DNA of 26,568 bases from JBFWQM01 sp050249455 (GTDB lineage Bacteria > Pseudomonadota > Alphaproteobacteria > MPNO01 > VGEU01): NCBI GenBank assembly GCA_050249455.1, contig JBFWQM010000051.1, forward strand, positions 1 to 26,568, in the 5' to 3' direction. The notes beneath the pieces were generated by a model that worked only from the letters and a program-made list of their open reading frames with translations, was not told where the DNA came from and made no database searches. Both the position numbers and the translations under genes were made by a program. Below, in pieces: positions 15,224 through 21,932 of this stretch (positions within the stretch are counted from its first letter, which is position 1; each line of letters begins with the position of its first letter).

Positions 15224-16789
15224 ATGCTGACCAGCGATGCCCTCGAAACCGCGGCGGTGAATGCGCCGGACGCGACCGCGTGGATCTTCGGCGACACGAC
15301 GCGAACTTGGGCGGAAGCGGACGCGCGCGCCAACCGGGTCGCCAACGCGATGCTGGCGCGCGGCCTCGCGCCGGGCGAGCGGGTCGGCATCCTTGCGCAC
15401 AACTCCGACCAGCTCGCCGAGGCGTTCTTCGCGCTCGCCAAGGCGGGGCTGGTCGCGGTGCCGCTCAACGTCCGCGCGTCGCCGGCGGAGATCCGCTTCA
15501 TCGCCGAGCGCGCGCAGATGTCGGCGTTCATGGTTTCGCCGCGCCTGGCGAAGACCTTCCGCGAAGCCGCGCTCGACGACGGCGCGCTCAAGCTGTTGGT
15601 CGGGTTCGGCGCCGGCCACGGCATGCCCGACGACTACGAGGCGCTGGTCGCCGCCGGCGCCGCCGGGCGCCCGCCGCACCGCGCCGCCGACACCGACCTG
15701 CGGATCGTCAAGTTCACCAGCGGCACCACCGGCGCGCCGAAGGGCTGCATGGGCACGCACCGCGAATGCGTGTTCAACGTGATGGCCTATCTGATCGCCG
15801 AGCCCTATGCGCCGGAGGAGGTCTGCGGCTTGGTGGTCTCGCTGGGCGCCGGGCTCGGCAGCTACCTGCTGACCGCGCATGTCTACCGCGGCGCGCCGAC
15901 CGTCATCCTCGACACCAATTCGCCCGCGGCGATCCTGGATGCGATCGCGCGGCACGGCATCGCGCGGCTGACCGCCGTGCCGACCTTGATCGCGGCGCTG
16001 ATCGACGAGCAGGCGGCGCGGCCGCGCGACCTGTCCGCGCTGCGGCTGATCGGCTACACCGGCGCGCCCGCGACGATCGAGCCGATCGCCCGCGGACACG
16101 ACGTGCTGGGCTGCGGCTTCTACCAGGCCTACGGCGCCACGGAATCGGGCGGGCGCATCACCCATTTGTCGCCGGCCGACCACCGCACCGTCGTCGCCAC
16201 CGCGGCGGCGCAGACCGACGCGTGGGGCCGCAACGTGATGCCGGCCGGCCAGGCGCTGCCGGGCTTCGCCGTGCGGCTGGTCGATGCCGACGGGCGCGAC
16301 GTGGCCGATGGCGCGGTCGGCGAGCTGGTCGTGCGCGGCGAATCGATCTTCAAGGGCTATCTGAACCAGCCGGAGCTCAACGCCGAGGTACTGCAGGACG
16401 GCTGGTGGCGCACCGGCGACCTCGCGCGGCGCGACGCAAACGGCTGGCTCTACATCGTCGACCGCAAGAAGGACATGATCGTGTCCGGCGGCTACAACAT
16501 CTATTCGGTGGAGGTCGAGCACGTGCTCGCCACCCACCCCGCCGTCGCCGAGGTCGCGGTGGTCGGCGTGCCGCACCCGCGCTGGGGCGAGAGCGTGTGC
16601 GCCTTCGTCGTGCCGCGCGCGGGCTTTGCGATAGACGAGGCGGCGCTCGATGCGCTGTGCCGCGAGTCGCTGGCCGCCTACAAGGCGCCGCGGCAATACG
16701 TCGTGATGGAGACGCTGCCGATGACCACCACCGGCAAGGTGCGCAAGACCGAGCTGCGCAGCCGCATGAGCCAGGCCGGCGCGGCGTGA
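15224..16789 (+). CDS. Class I adenylate-forming acyl-CoA ligase/synthetase
   Basis: A 521-residue ATP-dependent ligase that activates a carboxylic acid as acyl-AMP and then acyl-CoA. The phosphate-binding loop TSGTTGAPKG is at residues 165-174. Later come YGATESGG, 'WWRTGDLARRDANGWLYIVDRKKDMIVSGGYNIYSVEVE', and the C-terminal catalytic lysine in 'MTTTGKVRKTELRSRM'. ATG 15224 has AGGCGGA upstream and starts a normal-length protein; the longer open frame from 15083 overlaps the dehydrogenase gene and is not used. Together with the upstream dehydrogenase, and the hydratase and TRAP receptor across the MarR operator, it would activate the imported acid. The acid is unknown: aromatic, fatty or dicarboxylic acids are all possible for this family. 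Confidence 0.95.
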   Translation: MLTSDALETAAVNAPDATAWIFGDTTRTWAEADARANRVANAMLARGLAPGERVGILAHNSDQLAEAFFALAKAGLVAVPLNVRASPAEIRFIAERAQMSAFMVSPRLAKTFREAALDDGALKLLVGFGAGHGMPDDYEALVAAGAAGRPPHRAADTDLRIVKFTSGTTGAPKGCMGTHRECVFNVMAYLIAEPYAPEEVCGLVVSLGAGLGSYLLTAHVYRGAPTVILDTNSPAAILDAIARHGIARLTAVPTLIAALIDEQAARPRDLSALRLIGYTGAPATIEPIARGHDVLGCGFYQAYGATESGGRITHLSPADHRTVVATAAAQTDAWGRNVMPAGQALPGFAVRLVDADGRDVADGAVGELVVRGESIFKGYLNQPELNAEVLQDGWWRTGDLARRDANGWLYIVDRKKDMIVSGGYNIYSVEVEHVLATHPAVAEVAVVGVPHPRWGESVCAFVVPRAGFAIDEAALDALCRESLAAYKAPRQYVVMETLPMTTTGKVRKTELRSRMSQAGAA

Positions 16790-16810
16790 CGGCCACCATC
16801 GCACCGATTC

Positions 16811-16900
16811 GTAGGGGCGGATTTCAAACCCGCCCGCGGCGCGCGAACGGGCACGGCGTGCGATAAAAAATAAAACAGGGCGGGTTTGAAACCCGCCCCT
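16811..16900. repeat. REPIN-like paired palindromic repeat, copy 1
   Basis: Two near-palindromic arms (16811-16835 and 16878-16900) face each other around a 42-base spacer with an AT-rich part. Each arm can fold alone (GGGCGGGTTT / AAACCCGCCC), and the arms are inverse complements of each other. The left 30 bases differ at only one position from copy 2 at 20521. It lies between the convergent ligase and flavin oxidoreductase genes, so it may also end transcription from both sides. REPIN elements of this layout are moved by RAYT transposases acting in trans; none is in the window. Confidence 0.8.
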
Positions 16901-16941
16901 TCGGAAAATTTCAGCGCGACGACGAACGGGCCGGCGGCCCT

Positions 16942-18108
16942 TCAATAGCTCCCGTCCGGCGGCGCGAGGCCGAGGGCGGCGCGGCCGTAGGGCGTGGCGG
17001 CGATGTCCCAGCGCAGCGCGAGGTGCGAGGTCGCGGCGGCGATGTCGCGGTAGTAGCGCTGCAGCGGGTCGCCGGCATAGAGGCTCTGGCCGCCGGCCAG
17101 CGCGAACAGCCGCTCCGCGGTGCGCCGCGCCAGCATGGCGGCGTAGCCCATGTCGCGCTTGTTGGCGATGCGCTGGTCCGCGCCGACGGTGGGCGCGTGC
17201 TGCAGGATCGCCGCCGTCTCGCGCGAGGCATTGAGCAGCAGCATCTCCGCCGCCCGCACGTCTGCCGCGGATTCGGCGACGTGGAGCTGGGTCCACTGGT
17301 CGCCCGCGGTGCTGCCGGGCCGGCCCATGCGGGCGCGGGTGTGCTGCGCGAAGGCGTCGATCATGCCGCGCGCCGCGCCGACGCCGACCGCGGCGAGCCC
17401 GAGCCCGCCGGTCGCCTTGCGCGGCATGCGGTAGAGCGCCGGCAGGTCGTTGCCGCCGCGCGCGATGCCGGCGTCCGCCTCCGCCCCGCCCAGCGTGCGG
17501 TATGCCGGCACGAAAACGTTGTCGATCGCAAAGCTCTTGCTGCCGGTGCCGGCGAGGCCGACCACGTTCCAGTCGTCGATCACCGTCGCCTGCGCCTTCG
17601 GCACGACCGCGAACAGGTGACCCGGTCCGCCGACCAGCCGGCACCCCGCGATCAGCCATTCGGCGTGGTCGATGCCGCTGGCGAACGCCCAGCGGCCGGA
17701 GACGACGAAGCCGCCGTCCACCGCCCGCGCCTCGCCCGCCGGGCCGAACACGGCGCTGGTCAGCACGTCCGGGTCGTCGCCCCACACCTCGTCCTGCACC
17801 GCACGCTCGAACTGGCCCAGCGCCTGGTGGTGATCGTTGTAGATCGAGAGCACCCAGCCCTGCGCGGCGCAGGCGGCGGCCAGCGCCATCGCGACCTCGC
17901 AATGGACGTCCCACCCGAGTTCTAGCCCGCCATAGCGCACCGGCTGCAGGATGCGGTGCAGGCCGGCGGCGCGGAAATCGGCGACCGACTCCGCGGGACA
18001 CAGCCGCGCCGCCTCGCACGAAGCGGCGCGCGCCGCCAGCGCCGGCGCGATCTCGCGCGCCCGGCCGACCATCTCGCGCCCGTCGGGCCGTGTCGCGGTG
18101 CTTGCCAT
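16942..18108 (-). CDS. Acyl-CoA-dehydrogenase-fold flavin-dependent monooxygenase
   Basis: A 388-residue protein of the acyl-CoA dehydrogenase fold. The signature WNVVGLAGTGSKSFAIDN followed by 'VFVPAYRT' and the C-terminal 'LYAGDPLQRYYRDIAAATSHLALRWD' are typical of group D flavin monooxygenases (HsaA, DszC, hydroxylase components that use reduced flavin), rather than of true acyl-CoA dehydrogenases. 'RYGGLELGWDVHCEVAMALAAACAAQGWVLSIYNDHHQ' is the N-terminal helical domain. ATG 18108 has GAG five bases upstream; an upstream in-frame start exists at 18153. No flavin reductase is seen nearby, so it would need one encoded elsewhere. It diverges from the cupin/eutA pair with 97 bases between. 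The substrate, and any link to eutA, are unknown. Confidence 0.82.
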   Translation of the reverse strand: MASTATRPDGREMVGRAREIAPALAARAASCEAARLCPAESVADFRAAGLHRILQPVRYGGLELGWDVHCEVAMALAAACAAQGWVLSIYNDHHQALGQFERAVQDEVWGDDPDVLTSAVFGPAGEARAVDGGFVVSGRWAFASGIDHAEWLIAGCRLVGGPGHLFAVVPKAQATVIDDWNVVGLAGTGSKSFAIDNVFVPAYRTLGGAEADAGIARGGNDLPALYRMPRKATGGLGLAAVGVGAARGMIDAFAQHTRARMGRPGSTAGDQWTQLHVAESAADVRAAEMLLLNASRETAAILQHAPTVGADQRIANKRDMGYAAMLARRTAERLFALAGGQSLYAGDPLQRYYRDIAAATSHLALRWDIAATPYGRAALGLAPPDGSY

Positions 18109-18205
18109 GCGCTCATGGTGGAGCGTTTTCGCCGCCGGCGCCACGGCAAACAATGCCGCACCCGCCGGGCTGGACAGCGCGCCCGGCCGGGTCTACCGGT
18201 GAGGC

Positions 18206-18994
18206 ATGGGCGAGGCCGGCCGCGATCCCTACGACGCCTGGGCCGCCGGCGAAGGCGTGCCGGCGGCCGAGGGCGCGTGCGTCGATCTCCTGGCGCAGCC
18301 GACCGCCCCCTGGCCGCGGTTCGACTGCGACGGCGCGCTGATCCACCTCGCCGGCCGCGGCGGCCTGGTCGCGGCCCTGCTGGTCGATGTCGGCCCCGGC
18401 GGCGCCTGCGCGCCGCAGCGCATGCTGGCCGAGGCGGTGGCGTGGGTGCTGGCCGGCCACGGCAGCACGACGACCGCGACGCCGGACGGCCGGCGCAACG
18501 TCGAATGGGGTCCGGGCAGCCTGTTCGCGCTGGCACGCAATTCGAGCTGGAGGCACTTCAACGCGAGCGGGCGCGAACGGGCGCGGCTCGCCGTCGTGCA
18601 CGACCTGCCGGCGATGCTGAACCTGTTCGGCGACCCGGCCTTCGTGTTCGACAACCCGCATGGGTTTCCGGCCCGCGCCGAGGCGGCGGCGCGGCGCCAC
18701 ACCATGGATGCCGACTTCGTCGCCGACCTCGCGCGCCTCGCCCCTGCGGCGGGAGAGGACGACGGCATCCGCCTCGCGCTCGGCGGCGGCGCGCTGCAGG
18801 CGCAGCTCGGCCCGCGCCCGGCCGGCGGCCACGTGTTCCCGATCGCCGGGGGCGGCGTCACTTTGACGGCGGACGGCCGCCGCATCGACTGGCGCCCCGG
18901 CATCGTCTTCGCCGACGACCGCGGCGCGCGCCACCAGCCGGCCGGCGGCACTGCGCGGCTGCTGTCGGTCGGGCTGTCCTTCACCGCAAGCTGA
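18206..18994 (+). CDS. Degenerate cupin-domain protein upstream of eutA
   Basis: A 262-residue protein with two weak cupin-like halves. The first half reads 'LLVDVGPGGACAPQRMLAEAVAWVLAGHG' then 'VEWGPGSLFALARNSSWRHFN'. These align with the GxxxxHxH and HQHFN motifs of the two cupins at 20683-21824, but the first two histidines are replaced (PQRM), while the RHFN histidine remains. The second half ('GGHVFPIAGGGVTLTADGRRIDWRPGIVFADDRGARHQP') is another jelly-roll-like repeat. It therefore probably does not hold a normal metal site and may bind a ligand or protein. ATG 18206 opens it. EutA starts eight bases after its stop, so the two are co-translated. No function is recognised beyond the fold. 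Confidence 0.78.
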   Translation: MGEAGRDPYDAWAAGEGVPAAEGACVDLLAQPTAPWPRFDCDGALIHLAGRGGLVAALLVDVGPGGACAPQRMLAEAVAWVLAGHGSTTTATPDGRRNVEWGPGSLFALARNSSWRHFNASGRERARLAVVHDLPAMLNLFGDPAFVFDNPHGFPARAEAAARRHTMDADFVADLARLAPAAGEDDGIRLALGGGALQAQLGPRPAGGHVFPIAGGGVTLTADGRRIDWRPGIVFADDRGARHQPAGGTARLLSVGLSFTAS

Positions 18995-19002
18995 GGCGGT
19001 CC

Positions 19003-20490
19003 ATGCACGACTTCCTGTTCGACCATGTCCACCTGGAGCCGGAGGACCAGGACGCGACCGACCGCGCGATCTGGGCGGCGGACAACGTCGCGCTGACCAC
19101 GGTCGGCATCGACGTCGGCTCGACCACGGCGCATCTGTCCTTCGCGCGGGTCCACCTGCGCCGCGCGGCGCAGGGCCACGCCGGCCGCTACGAGACCCTG
19201 AAGCGCGAGGTGCTGTGGCAGTCGCCGATCCTGCTGACGCCCTATCGCCGCGACGGGCTGATCGACGTCGAACTGCTCGGGCAGTTCGTGCGCGGCTGCT
19301 ACGACGAGATGGGCGTCGATCCCGACATGGTCGACAGTGGTGCCGTGATCCTGACCGGCGCGGCGCTGGCGCGGCCCAACGCCGCGGCGATCACCGACCT
19401 GTTCGCCGCGGTGGTCGGCCGCTTCGTCTGCGCCAGCGCCGGCCACGACCTGGAGGCGCGGCTGGCGGCGCACGGCGCGCAGACGGTCGCTCTGTCGCGG
19501 CGGCGCGGCGAGACCGTGCTCAACGTCGATATCGGCGGCGGCACAACCAAGTTCGCGCTGGTGCAGGACGGCGCCGTCGTCGCGACGGCCGCGGCCGGCA
19601 TCGGCGCCCGGCTGGTGGTGGAGCGCGACGGCGCAACGATCGTGCGCCGCGAACCGGCGGCCGAGGCGATCGCCGCCGACCTCGGCTTCGAGCTCGGCGC
19701 GGCATGGGCCGACGACCAGCGGCGGCGCTTCGTGCGCCGGATGGCCGCGGTGGTGGTCGGGCTGATGCGCGGCGATCCGCCGGACGCGCTGACCCGCGCG
19801 CTGATGCTGACCGGCCCGCTGCCGGACTGGCGCGCCGACCCGCGTCTCGCGCCGACGGCGGTCGCGTTCTCCGGCGGCGTCGCCGAGTACCTGTTCCAGC
19901 GCGAGCACCGCCGCTTCGACGACCTCGGACCGTCGTTGGCGCACGTGCTGCAGCATGCGCTGGCCGACCGCACGGTCGGCCTGCTGGTGTGGGACACCGG
20001 CCACGGCATCCGCGCCACGGTGACCGGCGCGGCGCAGTTCACCGTGCAGCTCTCCGGCGCCACGAGCTGGATCGGCGGGGGCGCGCGCCTGCCCGTCCGC
20101 AACCTGCCGGTGGCGGCGGTGCCGCTGGCCCCGGACGACCGGGTCGATGCCGACGCCGTCGCGCAGGCCGTTCGCGCGGCCGTCGCGCGCGCCGGCGTCG
20201 ACGACGGGCCGTGCGCGCTGGCGTTCGCGTGGGCGGGCGATCCCGCCTACGCCCGGCTGCACGCGATCGCGCAGGGCATCTGCGCCGGCGCGGCGGGGCC
20301 GCTGACCTTGCTGATCGACGGCGACGTCGCGCTGTCGCTGGGCCGGCTGATCGCGACCGAAATCGAGCCCGGCCGCGACGTGATCGCGCTCGACGGGCTG
20401 GCGCTGGCGCCGTTCGACTATGTCGACATCGGCGCGGTCATGGCGCCCGCGGGGACGGTGCCGGTGGTGGTGAAGTCGCTGGTGTTTTGA
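19003..20490 (+). CDS. eutA: EutA-type ethanolamine ammonia-lyase reactivating factor
   Basis: A 495-residue ASKHA-fold ATPase. In enteric bacteria EutA exchanges damaged cobalamin from ethanolamine ammonia-lyase for fresh adenosylcobalamin using ATP. The phosphate-1 motif VGIDVGSTTAH is at residues 34-44, phosphate-2 LNVDIGGGTTKFAL at 173-186, and the adenosine motif FSGGVAEYLF at 288-297. The N-terminal MHDFLFDHVHLEPEDQ..ALTTVGID stretch is characteristic of EutA and separates it from hydantoinases and DnaK-like relatives. ATG 19003 has GAGG six bases upstream. The eutB/eutC lyase genes are absent; its neighbours are a degenerate cupin (8-base gap), a flavin monooxygenase and, after a repeat element, two more cupins. 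It may serve a lyase elsewhere in the genome or another B12 enzyme. Confidence 0.9.
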   Translation: MHDFLFDHVHLEPEDQDATDRAIWAADNVALTTVGIDVGSTTAHLSFARVHLRRAAQGHAGRYETLKREVLWQSPILLTPYRRDGLIDVELLGQFVRGCYDEMGVDPDMVDSGAVILTGAALARPNAAAITDLFAAVVGRFVCASAGHDLEARLAAHGAQTVALSRRRGETVLNVDIGGGTTKFALVQDGAVVATAAAGIGARLVVERDGATIVRREPAAEAIAADLGFELGAAWADDQRRRFVRRMAAVVVGLMRGDPPDALTRALMLTGPLPDWRADPRLAPTAVAFSGGVAEYLFQREHRRFDDLGPSLAHVLQHALADRTVGLLVWDTGHGIRATVTGAAQFTVQLSGATSWIGGGARLPVRNLPVAAVPLAPDDRVDADAVAQAVRAAVARAGVDDGPCALAFAWAGDPAYARLHAIAQGICAGAAGPLTLLIDGDVALSLGRLIATEIEPGRDVIALDGLALAPFDYVDIGAVMAPAGTVPVVVKSLVF

Positions 20491-20520
20491 CGACACGCAT
20501 CGCGCACGCGTATCTCATTC

Positions 20521-20616
20521 GTAGGGGCGGGTTTCAAACCCGCCCGCGGCATTCGTTCCGGCTCCGACGCTCAAATGGAAGAGCGGAAAAAAGGGCGGGT
20601 CTGGAACCCGCCCCTA
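20521..20616. repeat. REPIN-like paired palindromic repeat, copy 2
   Basis: Arms at 20521-20545 and 20593-20616 repeat the layout of 16811-16900: the left 30 bases differ at only one position, the right arm carries two changes (GGGTCTGGAACCC), and the spacer is unrelated. It lies between convergent eutA and the cupin gene at 20683. The shared arms with different spacers are what a mobile paired-REP family produces. Confidence 0.8.
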
Positions 20617-20659
20617 TCCGTTCTGGCGTGCGGGACCCGGAGAGGCCCCCTCCCCCAGC

Positions 20660-20675
20660 CCCCTCCCGCGAGGGG
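20660..20675. terminator. Hairpin after the minus-strand cupin gene, in a C-rich repeat-like tract
   Basis: CCCCTC (20660-20665) and GAGGGG (20670-20675) form a 6-bp stem with a CCGC loop, eight bases beyond the stop of the cupin gene. It is embedded in a C-rich tract (20646-20680) of a kind often dispersed in proteobacterial intergenic DNA. Terminator function is inferred from position only. Confidence 0.4.
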
Positions 20676-20682
20676 AGAAGGC

Positions 20683-21231
20683 TTAGTAGCCCGGCGCGTT
20701 CTCGATCTGGTCAAGCCAGTCGAAGCCCATCGCCTTCACGATGCGGTTGCTGATGACGATCAGCCGCGCCTCGGCGGCCGGGTCGGCGTTGAAGTGCTGG
20801 TGGATGGTGAACGGCGGCACGTAGATGAAGTCGCCGCGCCGCCAGTCCGACCGCCGCGGCTCCTCCGCCCATTCCCAGCTGTAGCGATCGAGGCAGTCGA
20901 ACTTGAGGTCCCAGTGCAGGTCGTAGCCGGAGCCTTCCGCGACGAACAGCACCTCCTCCCACATGTGGCGATGCTTGCCGGAGCGGCCGCCGGGCGGCAG
21001 GAACTGCATGTAGGCCTCGATGCAGCATTCCTTGGAGTTCAGCCGTTCGTTGACCACGTGCTTGATCAGCCCTTCGGGCGATTCCTCGAACGGCATGTCG
21101 GCGGCGGCGATCAGGTTGAGCCGCGTGTCGTAGTCGCGGCGGAACGCTTCGGACTCCTTCAGCGCGTCGGCGCGGAAGGTGCAGGTGTTCTCGCCGACAT
21201 GGGCGACGTCGCGTTCTTCAAGGGCGGGCAT
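20683..21231 (-). CDS. Cupin-domain protein with intact metal motif (second of the tandem pair)
   Basis: A 182-residue single-domain cupin. The first motif 'GGRSGKHRHMWEEVLFVAEGSG' gives two His and a Glu, and the second 'GDFIYVPPFTIHQHFN' the third His, the standard 3-His/1-Glu site for Fe, Mn or another divalent metal. An N-terminal extension of about 75 residues precedes the barrel, and an acidic/aromatic insert (LKFDCLDRYSWEWAEEP) lies between the motifs. ATG 21231 follows GAGAG by about eight bases. It is 14 bases after the sister cupin, so the two are one operon, and may form one complex. Cupins of this kind include dioxygenases (gentisate-like), isomerases and sugar-binding regulators; the reaction is unknown. 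Confidence 0.88.
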   Translation of the reverse strand: MPALEERDVAHVGENTCTFRADALKESEAFRRDYDTRLNLIAAADMPFEESPEGLIKHVVNERLNSKECCIEAYMQFLPPGGRSGKHRHMWEEVLFVAEGSGYDLHWDLKFDCLDRYSWEWAEEPRRSDWRRGDFIYVPPFTIHQHFNADPAAEARLIVISNRIVKAMGFDWLDQIENAPGY

Positions 21232-21245
21232 GGCTTTTCTCTCGA

Positions 21246-21824
21246 TTACAGGTCGGTCGGCGGCGTGAAGTCCTCGTGCCCTTCCGCCAGCGTCGTCGGC
21301 GGGTAGGACACGATCTTCTGGAACAGCAGGTGCATGAACAGGAACAGCGGCTTCGCCTTCATCACCAGCAGGATCGCCTCGTTGTCGGGGTCGTCGTTGA
21401 AGTGCTGGTGGACGCAGCCGTTCTCCACGATCATCGCGTCGCCCGCCTGCCAGTCGATGCGCCGGCCGTCGTGGATGTCGTGGCCGCGCCCCTTCAGCAC
21501 GTAGAAAACCGCGCTGTTGAGATGGCCGTGCTTCTGGCCGTAGGCGCCGGGCGCATAGACCTCGATGTGCGTCTCGATCGACTGGGTGACGGCCGCGCCG
21601 TGCGGGCTGATGACGTGCTTGCCGTAGAGCGCGGGCCCGCCCTTCCAGGCGAAGTCGCGCGAGGAGTAGACCCGCGGCTGGTCGAGCAGCGATTGGAAGA
21701 GCTCGCTGTAGGTGCCCTCCAGCGCGCGCACGAAGGTTCGCTTCTTCTGCCAGCGCTCCCAGACGACTTCCTTCTCGGCGTTGTGGCCGGGGCCCGGCGG
21801 GCTCCGGTCGAACAGGTCGGTCAT
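21246..21824 (-). CDS. Cupin-domain protein with intact metal motif (first of the tandem pair)
   Basis: A 192-residue cupin with an N-terminal region of about 85 residues before the barrel. Motif 1 is 'GAYGQKHGHLNSAVFYVLKGRGHD' (two His), motif 2 'GDAMIVENGCVHQHFN' (third His); where the glutamate should be there is Asn-Ser-Ala, so the site is 3-His. The HQHFN ending and overall arrangement match the downstream sister cupin, showing that the two are paralogues that have diverged. ATG 21824 has GGGAG about eight bases upstream. It is divergent from the Bug/TctC receptor gene (108 bases between), suggesting a common small-molecule substrate. The function is unknown beyond the fold. Confidence 0.87.
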   Translation of the reverse strand: MTDLFDRSPPGPGHNAEKEVVWERWQKKRTFVRALEGTYSELFQSLLDQPRVYSSRDFAWKGGPALYGKHVISPHGAAVTQSIETHIEVYAPGAYGQKHGHLNSAVFYVLKGRGHDIHDGRRIDWQAGDAMIVENGCVHQHFNDDPDNEAILLVMKAKPLFLFMHLLFQKIVSYPPTTLAEGHEDFTPPTDL

Positions 21825-21932
21825 TCCCTGCGCTCCCTGACTCGTTGATTGGCGGGGAGTCTACAGGATGGCCTGCGGCTTGACACCGGGATGAGCGCCT
21901 CCGCACTCTCCCCGGACAGGGAGGAAACGACC

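Noticed and set aside
15041..18019. A 992-residue open frame on the minus strand
   Set aside because: It runs antisense through the dehydrogenase and ligase genes and out of frame through the flavin monooxygenase gene. Its Arg/Gly/Ala-rich composition without any domain is a GC-shadow product.
18229..20496. A 755-residue minus-strand frame opposite the cupin and eutA genes
   Set aside because: It is antisense to two genes with clear motifs and has shadow-type composition (Arg, Ala, Gln, His rich).
16811..20616. CRISPR array suggested by repeated GC-rich palindromes
   Set aside because: Only two paired units 3.6 kb apart, no regular spacers and no cas genes.
21880..21885. TTGACA as a -35 box for the Bug receptor gene
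   Set aside because: No acceptable -10 sequence is found 16-18 bases downstream.
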